Part shown: in pieces, positions 1 to 11,674 of the stretch | Position numbering within the stretch: the stretch's first letter is position 1 | Layout: each line of letters begins with the position of its first letter | Assembly (NCBI GenBank): GCA_009733575.1 | Contig: ML769487.1 | Location: 124,001-188,000 of the forward strand | Reading direction: 5' to 3' | Length of the DNA: 64,000 nucleotides | DNA from: Gymnopus androsaceus JB14 | Taxonomy: Eukaryota; Basidiomycota; Agaricomycetes; Agaricales; Omphalotaceae | Notes under the pieces: generated by a model | The model's input: the letters and a program-made list of their open reading frames with translations, nothing else | What the model was told of the DNA's origin: nothing | Database searches by the model: none | Translations under genes and position numbers: made by a program

Positions 1-852
1 GGTGTAAGGATGGCCGTAAGTAAAGTTCCGGAATCCTGTGGCATATGATACAGGATCAAGCGGCCCAGCTCTACATCCTCGGAGACGGGAAACGGACGTA
101 ACGGGGCGCGTTTCCGAACAGACGCGGACACGAGATTCGTCAGGTGACTCTGCTTCTCTTGAATGACTTGAATTACTTCGTTCGTTCCTAGAAAATGCTA
201 CTACTGAAGCACCCATTTCAATTCGCCCTCCCTGAGATTTTGTACCTGCTACTATCAGACCCAGAGTAATTCAGAAATCAAGGACTACCTCAACGAACAG
301 TGGTTTCTGGGCCCTGCCGGAGAAACTGCGCATTAAAACAACGAGATGAGAGGAGGCACCAAGGGAATTTGTCCTCAGGTTGACCGCTTGCAATTAAAAC
401 TTATTCAACCTATTCAATCAACCCCAAAAACGACAGACTATTGGTTTAGACGTTTTCCTTTGACATCGATGATAAACACTGAATGGTAATTGCCCAGCTG
501 TTCAGCTTTCCTTGACTCCTTCTTTCTCATGTTCAAAATTTTTAAATAGCCGAAACGCCCGGTCTAAATACTACGACAAATTTCCGATCGTGTGCACCCA
601 TTCCTTCAACTGTTTACCTGCTAGTTTCACGGTAAACAGAGGTTGCTGGCGTACTCGCGGAGAAATGCTCGGGTTAATCCCTTTCTCTCCTCCCCCATGT
701 TACCCCCGGTAAAAATCCGCACCTCCAGCCCTTGCGTATCGTCCTGGCTTGCTTGAAGATAGTCCCAGGGCACTATGGTCCTCAAATTGTTATAAAAGGT
801 GTGGATTGTTCACGGAAAGGTCTCCATCGGTTTAACACAACAATCGTCCAGG
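1..852. other. Upstream region of the GH7 gene
   Basis: No convincing gene is visible in the first 850 bases; the short open frames have no recognisable domains. The last 200 bases are probably the GH7 promoter. The function of positions 1-500 is unknown. Confidence 0.4.
704..797 (+). promoter_or_regulatory. GH7 core promoter: TATA box and CreA-like site
   Basis: TATAAAA lies at 791-797, 55 bp before the GH7 start codon. A CCCCGG hexamer at 704-709 reads CCGGGG on the other strand and fits the fungal carbon-repressor (CreA/Mig1) consensus SYGGRG. Glucose repression of cellulases is well known; its operation here is inference. Confidence 0.4.
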
Positions 853-2826
853 ATGTTTCACTCTGCAGCCCTCATCTCCTTTGCTTTCCTCGCTGTCACG
901 TACGGTCAACAGATTGGTACGCTCACACCGGAGGTCCACCCCCCTCTTACATGGGAGACATGTACTGCATCGGGCTGCACGACTGTGGAAGGCTCAGTTG
1001 TTGTTGACGCGAACTGGCGTTACCTTCACCAGGTTGGTTCTTCAACTAACTGTTACGATGGTACGCGACTTCTTCTTCTTGCGTTGTTTGTGTATTTATT
1101 TCATTTGCAGGCGACACATGGGACTTTGATATTTGCACTAGTACGGTAGCCCTACTTTTCACAAATTCCTCTACTAATATATTCTATCTATAGGCCCGAC
1201 CGTCTGGTACGAAATCGGCCATTTACTTGTGCAAATGCTCTTCTGACAAACATCTCTAGTGCTGCAGAATGTGCACTTGACGGAGCCGACTATGAAGGTA
1301 ATTTTTGGAATTATATCTATTGCGCCTCGAGTCTAATACATAAGTTTCTAGCGACATACGGTGTTACCACAAGTGGAAACGCGTTGACTCTCGGCTTTGT
1401 TACGGTGTCCGAGCAAAAGAACGTTGGTTCCAGGCTGTACTTGATGGCTGCTGGAAGCGAGACCGAATATGAGACGTTCCACCTGGTCAACCAGGAATTC
1501 ACCTTCGACGTCGATGTTTCTAACCTCCCATGTGGTCTTAACGGAGCCCTCTATTTCACGCAAATGGACGCGGACGGTGGTGTGGTAAGTCAAAAACCAA
1601 TAATCAATTGTACACCACCTCTGAACTGCTCATATAGGCGCGATTCCCCACTAACAAAGCCGGTGCTCAATACGGCACTGGATATTGTGATGCTCAGTGC
1701 CCACAAGATATTAAATTCATCGACGGAGTGGCTAACATCGTTGACTGGACGCCGAGTAGCAATAATGCTAACACTGGAACAGGTAACACGGGTAGTTGTT
1801 GCGTGGAGATGGATGTGAGTCCCCAGATCATTAAGTTGGAAGTTTACTCACAGCTATCTGCCAGATTTGGGAAGCCAACTCAATCTCGACAGCTTTGACT
1901 CCTCACTCTTGCACGGTCACTGAACAGACCGCCTGCACTGGTACTGATTGCTCTGCTGCCAACTCCACCGCCGGTTTCTGTGATCAGGCTGGATGCGATT
2001 TCAACCCCTTCCGTCTCGGTAACGAAGACTTCTTCGGTCCTGGAATGACTGTCGACACCACCCAGCCTTTCACAGTCGTCACCCAGTTCATCTCTTCGAA
2101 CAACGAGAGCACTGGTACTCTTTCTGCCATCAACCGCCTCTATGTTCAGAATGGAGTAATTATTCAAAACGCTGTGACGAATGTCGCTGGAATCACCCCT
2201 ACCAACGCGATTACGACCGAGTTCTGCGAACAAGAAACCACCGCTTTCAGCCGAGACTGATACCTTTGACGAGAAGGGCGGATTGGCTGCTATGGGCGCT
2301 GCCATGGACACTGGTATGGTCTTGGTTCTCTCCCTCTGGGACGATTACGCCGTGAGTGAAAAAAAGTTTTTCATTTCGCACATTCTGAACAGCTAGAGTA
2401 GGTGAACATGCTTTGGCTCGACAGCGATTTCCCTACAGACGGAACTGCACCGGGTGACTCGCGTGGAACCTGCGCGACAAGTTCTGGTGTTCCCGCCACC
2501 GTAGAAGCCGACTCGCCCAATGCCAAGGTCATCTACTCCAACATCAAGTTCGGTGCCATCGGCTCAACGTTTGGCGCTGGCTCTACTGGCACTGGAACTA
2601 CCACTTCTTCCGTAATTAGTTCCAGTACCGCCACCAGTAGCGCACCCGGCCCCACTCAGACCTTGTTTGGCCAATGGTGAGTTTCCCTGCTCCTCATTGC
2701 CATTTTATTGCTGATACCAATGAATTATTTTCCAGTGGTGGTATCGGCTACGCTGGACCAACTGTTTGCGCCGCTGGATCTACTTGCCAAGTAGGCAACC
2801 CCTACTTCAGCCAGTGCTTAGCTTAG
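853..2826 (+). CDS. GH7 cellobiohydrolase (CBH I type) with C-terminal CBM1; frame interrupted
   Basis: Secreted reducing-end cellobiohydrolase of family GH7. A signal peptide begins at 853 and the mature protein starts near QQIGT. Family landmarks in order are [32 protein letters not shown], the catalytic ExDxxE motif (EMD then IWE, split by the intron 1815-1864), SLWDDYA, NMLWLDS and SNIKFG. A Ser/Thr-rich linker follows, then a CBM1 ([17 protein letters not shown]...YFSQCLA) interrupted by the intron 2677-2735. Other clear introns are 1061-1110, 1585-1637 and 2352-2401. Two problems were seen. Around 1148-1290 no canonical splice pair restores the expected sequence cleanly. At about 2250 the frame shifts by one base between CEQETTAF and DTFDEKGG, in a normally continuous exon. 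The gene is therefore a recent pseudogene or carries sequence errors. Confidence 0.85.
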
Positions 2827-3378
2827 ATATCTGTCTGTAATTGGGAGTATAGTCTTTACTTAGAGTTACTGTATACATCTACCTATCGTAAATACATGCT
2901 AGAGGGCTGGATATATTTGCTTATCGTAAATACATGCCTAGAGTACGTACTGTATACATCTATCTACTGTAAATTCATTGCAAAAAAAAACAGGATCTAC
3001 TTCAAATCTACGAACGAATTTTGCAGAAAGTTAACGAGGCTCTGTGGTCCTCGTTCATTAGAGCATTCCATTCAATAGTTAGGAGTTCCACAAATCTCTT
3101 CAACTTCCAGCTTTCCAGATCCCTCTAAATAAGCTAGCGTTCTGCGAAACGCTTCTTTAACGCTATCTTTATCAGAAATCTTTATTTCACAGATCACTGC
3201 AATCTTGGCCGTTCATAGAAGATGACGGTTTCTCCGAGAAAGGTGGCTGTCACAATCAAAACGGTGACGGTTCGCGTCGGACGCGTCGCTGCAACTAGCT
3301 AGGTGATCAACTTATATGTAGTTGTCTAGGCAAATAACTATATACATATTGTAGTAACTTTATTATGACTGAATCGTC
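2827..3378. other. Intergenic region 3' of GH7
   Basis: AT-rich GH7 3' flank with a degenerate duplicated stretch at about 2870-2960: the motif CGTAAATACATGC followed by TAGAG occurs twice. No gene is recognised. Confidence 0.35.
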
Positions 3379-3792
3379 TCAAATCGAGCGGGATTCCTTC
3401 GTGGTCTTAGTTCTAGAAACATGCTGATAAGCACAAAGTCATAAAGACGTACACTTTGTGGCAGAAGCGTACCTTTCCAATAACTTTCGACACAGCCCGA
3501 GCAAGATCAGCATATTTCTGACGATCAATATTAGTACGGTAGAGTGATAAGTATGAGACGTACTTTTCCGACATCTCCGTCCTTCATACTTTCCCAATAA
3601 GCACTAAATTGAGCAGCCGTTCCTGCTGGATTTTTCGCTACCCAATCACGAGCACAAAAAGCACTGTAATACAGAGAAAAATGAAGGAAAAGCTGCCATG
3701 AAGTAATATATCACTAACCGGGGTGTTATTGACATTTTAGATGGTTTGTATGAGCCACCCGAGGCCATCGTTGCGATTTCATCTACTGCCAT
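3379..3792 (-). CDS. Small hypothetical protein, or 3' exons of the neighbouring F-box gene
   Basis: A coherent three-exon model reads on the minus strand from ATG 3790-3792 (MAVDEIATMASGG) to the stop at 3379-3381. A GTTAGT...ACAG intron separates KPSKMSITP from AFCARDWVAKNPAGTAAQF. A second intron follows ESMKDGDVGK and precedes KYADLARAVSKVIGK; a third precedes the last 15 residues. The product would be about 90 aa, basic, without a signal peptide. The central part faintly resembles an HMG-type helical fold, but I do not recognise a family. Alternatively a splice from near 3840 to 3796 would join it in frame to the coiled-coil C-terminus of the F-box gene upstream. Confidence 0.45.
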
Positions 3793-3817
3793 GCTACTTG
3801 CTAGGTTTAGCTTGTGA

Positions 3818-6220
3818 TTAATGTGATTCAAAATGAACAAACCTTTGCAGTTTCTCCACTTTATCCTTCAAATCATCAATCTTCTGCTGCATCAACACCA
3901 TTACCTCCAGTGCCTCCTGGACTGCTTCCCACTTGCTTTTCCACAAACCATTGATCTTGGGTGAAATGTTGTCGGGATCCGTCCATTCACTACAACCAAA
4001 TGCCAGCTCAAGATTGGGGGAACACAACTGAGCCAAAGCACGAGCAACATGGGTAGGATGATCTATGGGTGAAGGCCCAAATTGCAATTTTGCAATAGAT
4101 CTGGAGGGTACAAAGTGTGAGGAGCTGAAATCAGGTACATGACTGGTAGCATCAACATAAAGTCCAATTTCTGATATCTGTGGGCAATGATGGCTGAAAT
4201 GCAAGAGAGCCTTTAGGGTGATGCGCTTTTCTCTTTCTGGATATAGGACAACAGGCTGTTCACATAACCAGAACCCTGTGATGTGAGGCCAGCTTTTAGC
4301 TATCATCTCAATATCCTCGTCATCAAGTGCTGGAGGATAGAGGGATTCTAGATTAAAGAAGCGCATGTCTGGGTAGGTGTCATCAGCAAAACCTGGGCAA
4401 TGGCCATAGAGGCCATAGCAATCTATAGCAAGCCATAGCAGGTCATAGCACTATGGCTGCTATGAAATGCTATGGCTTGCTATGAGCTACTATGAGCTCC
4501 TGGGAGATAACCGAGTGCTTGACCTAGCTGTCAACATCTTGACAGCTGTCAGTCGCTCCCGCTAATGCTATATAGCATCAATGCATCGACGTTGTAACTT
4601 CCTTCCCTTCCTTCCTTCCTTCCTTCCCCAGCTTCCTTTTTTTTCTAAGTCAAAGCTCTGAGTCGCTTTGGTTTAGACATCATTGGTAAGTTGCACCCCT
4701 CAACTTTGTTTGATATATCTAATTAAGCTTCAGTAGTGTCGCCATCTAGTATTTACAGTACTATACATTTATTTACACTTTACTTTCCGAATCGCTACCG
4801 TGACATCTACTTAGTACTACCACAATATTATATGATTTTATTATAATTATTTCGGTCTCGCAACTAATTGAGGGAATCAATTCTGAAAGCGGTCATATAT
4901 TTAGTTTTGAATTGAATCCCTGCCCTGACAGACGACATTCACCCGAAATCCATAGCAACTTATAGCAATCCATAGCAGTCCATAGCTCTGGACAGATGGG
5001 GACCTTGCTATGGGTGCTATGGGTGCTATGAGTGCTGGACAGAGCTGTCCAGCTCTGTCCAGCACACCCAGGTTTTGCTGATGGTTTAGAAGAGGCATGA
5101 GGTCCCCAAGACCAATCATGTCATTGGCCAAAGGTTGAGAAGGAAGGCAATCTAGAATTGCGAGATGGGTTAACCTGAGAGAAGTGAGACACGAGAAGTT
5201 GCACACAATCTCCGAAATCAAGATACGGATATCATGTGACGATTCAACCCTGTCTGAAGATAGGGAAATGTCTCGCATGTTATGTGAAGAAGCTATGTTC
5301 TGGAATAGCAATGCTGCAAAAGAATATGTGCAGGAAAGTTCCAGCGTCTGTAGACATTTGAACCCAGTGGATTTGTGAGGTCCAATAAGTATTGAACTAG
5401 CGGCATTCTCATGTTTGGTGCCAAGATACACTTGATGTGTATCAAGGAGCTTCAGTCGCCCAGGTTCAATATCTCGGAGACCAGATAAGATGGCGGTAGG
5501 GTCGCGGAAAGGAGGTATGCATAAATGCTCGAGGTCCAGTAACTGTTGCGTGAGAGCTAAGATGGGCTGCTGATATTTTTGTAATGGAGGAAGTAGTATT
5601 TCGAGGAAGGAAAGTTGCGGCATTCGAGCACCAATCGCTGCGCAATAGGATGTGATACTATCGGTGCTTTCACTCTTTGAATCATCATCAACCTCGAGTC
5701 TGAATTTCTGGATGCCATTGTGCATAAACATAACACAAGGCTCTTCCAGTCCCAAACCTGAAAGACCATACCACTCAAGAGTATGGAGTTTGGGTAGAAG
5801 AGGGCCTTGGGCGCGAATTCTCGAGATCGTTATAAGGGCTGGGATGTATGCGGTATCTGGTTTACCGAATGATAAGACGTTGATTTTGTTTTGGTAGACC
5901 TTTTCAAACCGCTGCCAAGTAGCAAAGGTGGGTGTCTTGACAAATCTCTGCAATGAAAAACATAAATGTGAGTTCACATTCAAATAAGCTCCGGAAATTG
6001 TACCCACAAAACTAATTCTGCCATTGCACCGAACTTTTTTAAGTTGGCCAAATAATTGTAAAAGACGTTCGAGGGCTTCGATTCTGTACCAGAGCACGGC
6101 CAAGGCGATCTTTGACCACCGCTTGCAGACTAGCACATTCTGCTGGTTCGATTCATCTTCGCAATGACTGAAGACGTTTGCTAGAACATCCAGTATCTGG
6201 AGTACACGGGGAATCGGCAT
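3818..6220 (-). pseudogene. F-box/LRR protein gene disrupted by a transposon
   Basis: Reads on the minus strand from ATG 6218-6220. The N-terminus (VLQILDVLANVFSHC, then LVCKRWSKIALAVLWYRIEAL) is F-box-like, followed by irregular leucine-rich repeats, as in SCF ubiquitin ligase substrate adaptors. A 60-nt in-frame intron lies at 5948-6007. After the codons for LLN the frame runs into the element at 4381-5083. The remaining C-terminal 180 aa resume beyond it (YPDMRFF to 3818) and end in a coiled coil rich in Leu, Lys and Asp. The paralogue at 6528-8180 has the two halves contiguous. Removing the element plus one copy of its 2-bp duplication restores the same length as the paralogue, so the insertion is the main lesion. 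Confidence 0.8.
4381..5083. mobile_element. 703-bp non-autonomous inverted-repeat transposon in the F-box gene
   Basis: The ends are perfect 17-bp inverted repeats, CATCAGCAAAACCTGGG at 4381-4397 and its complement at 5067-5083, flanked by a GT dinucleotide on each side as target duplication. Inside each end are many short copies of CATAGC/GCTATG (about 4400-4490 and 4955-5030), typical of subterminal transposase-binding repeats. There is no coding capacity. Short TSD, long TIR and subterminal repeats suggest a CACTA- or KDZ/Plavaka-like deletion derivative; that family placement is inference. Confidence 0.8.
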
Positions 6221-6527
6221 TCGATAGATAGAACGGAGAAGGAGAACGGAGAAAATCAGTCACTATCCAGTCGGGCGCTTATAATAAACTTGAATGTGAA
6301 CTTCTATCTTCTATCTGGAATACATATATGATCTTTCGGATCTTTCGGTCCCCCTATGCTATTTTAGTCTCTATAGCTTCACGCAATCTGTAGTATGCTG
6401 CACGTTTAGGCTTGGGAAGCTGAAGTTTGGTTTTTGAGGCGACAATGATGAGGTGATGAGCGGTGAGGTTCTTAAGCTTGAGACAGCGATAATATGTCAA
6501 TGATCAATAAGCTTGAGCTACTCCTAA

Positions 6528-8180
6528 TTATGCATCTAAAATCTTTAGCCTATTAATTTCCCTCTGCATCTCTTGCATCACTCCAAAGGTCTCCTGGACG
6601 CCTTCCCACTTAGTTTTCCACAAAGAGTCAATATCGGAGAGATCTTCTCCGGATCCTTCCATTCACTGCCAAACATCAGCTTGAGATTATGGTTCAAGCA
6701 CACTTGAGCCAAAGTACGAGCGACAAGAGCAGAACGATCTATCGATGAAGGCCCAAATTCCAGTTGCGTGAGGTTTTCGAAGAGCTTGACCGAGGCGAAG
6801 TTGGGTATGTGATCACTGGTAGCATCAAGATATAATCCGACCACCGATAGACATGGACAATGACGGCTGAGATGCGAAAGGGCGTTCAGAGTTATGCGCT
6901 TCTCCCTTTCTGGAAATAAGACACATGGCTGATCACATAGCCATAGGTATTTGAGCTGAGGCCAACTCTTTGCTATGGTCTCCATATCATTATCATCAAG
7001 TGCTAGAGGATAAGGAGACCGTAACATAAAGCACCTCATATCTGGGTAGCGGTTTAGAAGAGGAGAGATGTCTTCAAGATGAATCGTATCATCCCCCAAA
7101 GGTTGGGATGGAAGGCCATCTGGAATTTCCACATCTTCGAGATTATCTAGCCTGAGAGTGGTAAGCCGAGAAAAGCTAGCCACGATTTCCGAAATCAAGG
7201 TGCGAATATCATGAGATGATTCGAGACCTTTCGAACACAGAATAACGCTTCGCATGTTATTCGGAACAGTTATGTTCTGGAACAGCAACGTCGCAAAGGC
7301 AAGGGTGCAACAAAATTCCACTTCCCGCAGCTTGCTGAACCCAGTGCGTTGGTGAGGCCCATTTAGTATGGAACTAGTTTCTTGCCTCAGACTTTCAACC
7401 ATTTGGATTAGGGAAAGTGAAAGTATAGGCATATCTCGCAGACCAATTAAGACGATGGTCTGGTCTTCGAAAGCAGGAATAGATAAATCCTCGAGGTCTG
7501 GAAGCTGTTGTATGAGGGCTATGATAGGCCTTTGATAAGTTGGGGATGGCACAAGGCATAAATCGAGTGTGGATAAACGCGGCATTCGAGTGTTAATCGC
7601 TGTGCAATAGGACGTGATGTTATCGTTGGTTTCAATCCTAGTCAATAAACCATCATCGTCGATTCTGAATTTTCGGATGCCGTTGTGCATGAACATCACG
7701 GAAGGTTCAGCGAGCCCAGAACCGGACAGGCCGTACCACTCAAGAGTATGCAACTTTGGAAGAAGAGGGCCTTCGCTGCGAATTCTTGAGATCGTTATGA
7801 GGGCTGGAGTGTATTTTGTATGTGGCTTGCAAAGGGACAGTATACGAATTCTGTGCTGGTACACCTTCTCGAACCGCTGCCAGGTAGCAACTGAGGGCAT
7901 TTTGCTATATAACTATATACAATAAAAACATCATGAAACAGGGAAAGTATGAGGAGATGTCTAAATTACTCACAAAGGTTTCATCATCCTCTTCTTCTTC
8001 GAGCTCTCCAAATAATCGTAAGAAACGTTCCAAATCTTCAACTTTGTACCAGAGCACGTCCAATGCGACCTCTGACCACAGCTTGCAAACTAGCACGCTT
8101 TGCTGGTTCGTTTCATCTGCGCAATGACTGAGAATGTTCTCTAAAACTTCCAGTATCTGGAGTGCACGGGGTACTGGCAT
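6528..8180 (-). CDS. F-box/LRR protein, paralogue of the disrupted neighbour
   Basis: Begins MPVPRALQILEVLENILSHC at 8178-8180, an F-box-like N-terminus, followed by an acidic EEEEDDE stretch and an intron with donor GTGAGT near 7973 and acceptor near 7890-7905. The rest is irregular leucine-rich repeats closely matching the disrupted paralogue (TWQRFEKVYQ, LPKLHTLEWYGLSG, FPEREKRITLNAL). Likely an SCF substrate adaptor; substrate unknown. The open frame stops at 6578, but after KISP (about 6635) a +1 frame encodes the expected LWKTKWEGVQETFGVM coiled-coil tail, ending at 6528. There is therefore probably a single-base indel near the 3' end and the predicted tail is altered. Confidence 0.7.
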
Positions 8181-8470
8181 TCGAAGCTTGTTGGGATGGG
8201 AGAAAAAAGTCACAGTTACAACATAGTGACGGTTCGCGTATTCTTTGACGCCACGTCGGGCGCTTAAACTTGAAGAGCTTCAAGATTATAATTACAGATT
8301 TACAGTACGGTAAGTCAACAGTACGGTAAGTCATGCACTGCTATTTTTACATTTACTCAGAACCACTGCGTCAGGCTCTAATAGATCTTGCACAAACTCT
8401 TCAGCCTCAGCAGCAAATTCAGCTCCTCCCAATTTCATCATCAGTCTACTCCATCGCCCTTTCTCTTTCA
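8181..8470. other. Intergenic region
   Basis: Gap between the F-box start and the stop of the AhpC/TSA-like gene, both on the minus strand. The repeated phrase CAGTACGGTAAGTCA occurs twice near 8305-8333. No gene is recognised. Confidence 0.35.
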
Positions 8471-9865
8471 TTAACCACAATGAATTGGAGGAGGATGCCG
8501 AGGATAAGGTGGAGGATAAAGGTTACTGGATTCCATGATTTCGGATTGGATGTGATTCGGTGAGGGCGAAGCAAGAGAAGAGCATATGGAATACCTGCAG
8601 TCCATCCCTGAAAACACTTCCGTTTCAATCTCTGGACTCCTTCCGCCTGCTTCTCCCAACACACTCCGAATCTCCTCGTGTGCAGTAGTATATTGCATAC
8701 GGTGCGCCCATTCACATTCGACAACAGAGTTGTTGACTTGGAAGACGAATTCTCCTCCGAGGATGGTTTTGTCGCCCATGTACCGCCAGACGGGCATGCG
8801 TGCTTTTACAGCGTTGCGCAGGACGAGGGCAACACCGGATGCGATGGAACGGTGACGGACATAACTTTCTGGACGCTGACCTGATGACCGTGGAGGTTTT
8901 GGTCCTGGATCGAGAGTACGCAAGGTCATACCTAGTGCAGTATATAACGCTGCAGTAGGATCTGTGTAAACGGGGTATGGGAGCTTGAATATGCCTGTAA
9001 AACGGGTTGTCAGATTTTGGTAAGCGACCAAAGGAATGAACGTTTGAACTTACGTCGATAGCTCTTGATCATCTCCCATCCTCCGTTACCGATAATCACT
9101 AATCGAAGCCCTGCTTTCTTGAGCGCGTTCGGGTCGACGTTTCTGGCGATGGAATACCTGAATTTTTTTGTTTTAGTGAATATACTCCGTATACAGTGCG
9201 AGGATCAAAAACTTACATATAATCTTGGCAGATTGGACATAGAAAATGTCGGATGAAGCATACGATGGTCTTCACCTGCCCCCCCTCAAAGTCGTAAAGT
9301 ATTGTGCGGAAGGGGATGGAGTATCCCTCTTCGTCGAGGATTGGGAGGTCTGCCGCGAGGTTGGTCTCTGCGCGGGTTGGCAGACCATTGATCGAAAATG
9401 GAAGAGGAGATGGAAGGGTTGGGGTAAGTGGGGTTATATGTGGCGTCTGGGGTTGTGAATCGGCTCCTAACTCCTCCCAGAACGCGTCGGATGACGTTAA
9501 GTGCTGGATGACTCGGACTCGTCTGAGGAATACGTTCTCTGCCAGGCGCTGGATCTAGAAACTTCCGAATCCGACTCGATTTCGATGTCCTCTACGTTGA
9601 GATTTCGGTGAATCATGTTCAATGCTCGCTGCCATGGTTTCACGGGCGGCTCACGTTGTGCGATGTATTTGGGGAGTGTAGGTGATGATGCTCGAGCTGC
9701 TGCGTTATGGAATTTGGATGATGATGCTAATGGTGTAGGATTTTCGTTCCAGTCCACATACTCACTGCCGAAAGTAGTGGCGGAAATAGCTGGTGGGGAA
9801 AGATAGGGGGCATTGGCGAGATCGTACGCAGAAGCTGCTGTATGATTGCTTTGGGATGCTATCAT
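8471..9865 (-). CDS. AhpC/TSA antioxidant-enzyme domain protein (PRXL2/AAED1-like)
   Basis: Minus strand, ATG 9863-9865, stop 8471-8473. The first ~100 residues are low-complexity and Ser-rich. The central exon (about 9215-9510) reads AADLPILDEEGYSIPFRTIL then IVCFIRHFLCPICQDY, the thioredoxin-like fold with a CPIC active-site motif. Next come NALKKAGLRLVVIGNGGW and, after an intron, FTGIFKLPYPVYTDPTAALYTALGM, the conserved C-terminal half of AhpC/TSA-like fungal proteins. A Pro-rich tail ends the protein. The probable role is peroxiredoxin-like redox activity in the cytosol; the substrate is unknown. Exon borders between 9500 and 9560 were not resolved, because the N-terminal frame and the central exon frame differ. 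Confidence 0.75.
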
Positions 9866-11674
9866 GATGAATGATATCGATGAAGGTTTTGAAAAATAGT
9901 GAGAGTACAGGGATGGAAGTTCTTGACAGGTTGGAAGTTTTCTGCCATTTGGATGCGCTGACTATATATCTATCACCTTGTCTGAGACTTCGATCCAGCA
10001 TGACTTTTCGATTCCGAGGTGAGTCACCCGGTATGCCCGACGGCTGTGAATTCAGAAGACGTATGCAACATTGACTGCAAAGTGAGATTCTTGCACAGAA
10101 CGATTTAGCAGACGATGGAATGTGAGTGACTTACTATCGTTAATATCATCCGCCGTCTTTTTACAACATGATAGCATGTGGTATGTTCGCCTAGTTATCC
10201 GCGCTCGTCGAAAGCCGAGACTTCAGAGACATTTCACTCCACGATTTGGCGCGCTCCCAGGAAGCGCATGAGGTCTGTTCCAATTCTATGTCATCATGAG
10301 TTCGAACTTATTTGATTTATTATCAGTGTTCATCCACGGACTACCGAACCTTCCTGCACGCTGAAACTATAGTCAAGGGAGGTCTTGTGGCCTTTTGTAG
10401 CGGTAAAATGCAAGGAGCTCCTATGTATGTATTCAGGCTCAGTAAGTTTGTTCAGAGTCGCGATATACACCTTTTATCTTGAAAATTCGTTAATCAACGA
10501 GTTCAGAACAAGCAGTCACTACCTAGGCCTGAAGCAAACCCTCTATGAGGCCGACGTTATAAAATAAGGACAAGAGAGGATTATCGCGAAACAACGACAA
10601 CCTCCTTGAGGGGTCTGCTTTAGCCACTACGGACAAAAACGGAAGGAGGTCAAAGCAGGGTTTCGCAATCACGTGGTGAGATTGAATATCTTCACTTTCA
10701 ACTTGAATTCAAGTAGTTATGTTCTTGCTTCTATCCTCAATGCATGTCCGACGCACTACATTACATGAAGAAGAGTACCTATGCCTCAGGCTGATGGACT
10801 CACCGGATTCAAATCGACGGTTGTTAAGACCTAGCAAAGGTTTTCGCTCAGGTTTGGCTCAGGTTGTCCAGGAAGAAAAAGAAGCAATTACAAGGAATAG
10901 CAGTCTAGCAGCTTTTAAGAATATGAATATAGTCTAGTACTTTATTTTTTCGAGCAACAGCATACATCCAGCTGCATTAGACTATGTCAAGTCGATAGCC
11001 TGAGGCTTCACAGCTCTTCCCAGAATTCACTTGTCCTGGGTTATCGTCTAATACCGAGACGATGACTTTGAAAGAATCGGGTATCATGTCGTCGCTGCGA
11101 CTTCGATATCCTCAGCAGCTTCATTCACTTCGATACACCTTGAACATGGTTTCCTGGGACCTAACCAATGCTAAGATTGACAAACGCCAACAGGAATTTG
11201 GTTAGGCACTCTCGATTCCTGTTAAACCGTGTGCACTTCCACTAGCGGACCAGATATATTTTTATCAGTAGTAAGTAGTATCTGTTTCGATATGTTGGAT
11301 CTTCGGTCTGAACTAATGGATGGAAGCTTTTCAGTCTACAGCGATAACAACTCTGGTTCCAGTAACCCTTGGACTTGCTTCTTGTACAGTGTTCGCGAGT
11401 CTAGTGATAGATGGAGAGGACGAGAGAAACAGCTACGCACATTCAACAGCCTCCATTTTCTTGGTTCCTCTTACTTCGGGGTTTTATACTGCATTGTAAT
11501 ATTGACGCTCTAGCTTGTTGAACATATCGTTCTCGTCATCATTTCCGTCTAGTCGCTGCTTGGTAGCAAGCGAGATCCTTCTTGTTCTTCTATCTTCATC
11601 GCTTTCATTCGGTTGTGCTTTTATCGCTGTTTGGAAAATGACTATGCTTTATATACACATCTATACTGTCAAAA
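9866..11674. other. Long gap without a recognised gene
   Basis: About 1.8 kb with only short open frames lacking domains. The first part is probably the promoter of the AhpC/TSA-like gene. A tentative 72-aa frame at 10719-10937 has no features supporting expression. Confidence 0.35.

Noticed and set aside
10719..10937. 72-aa open frame in the gap before the CSN8 gene
   Set aside because: No domain, no splice support and composition typical of a random frame.
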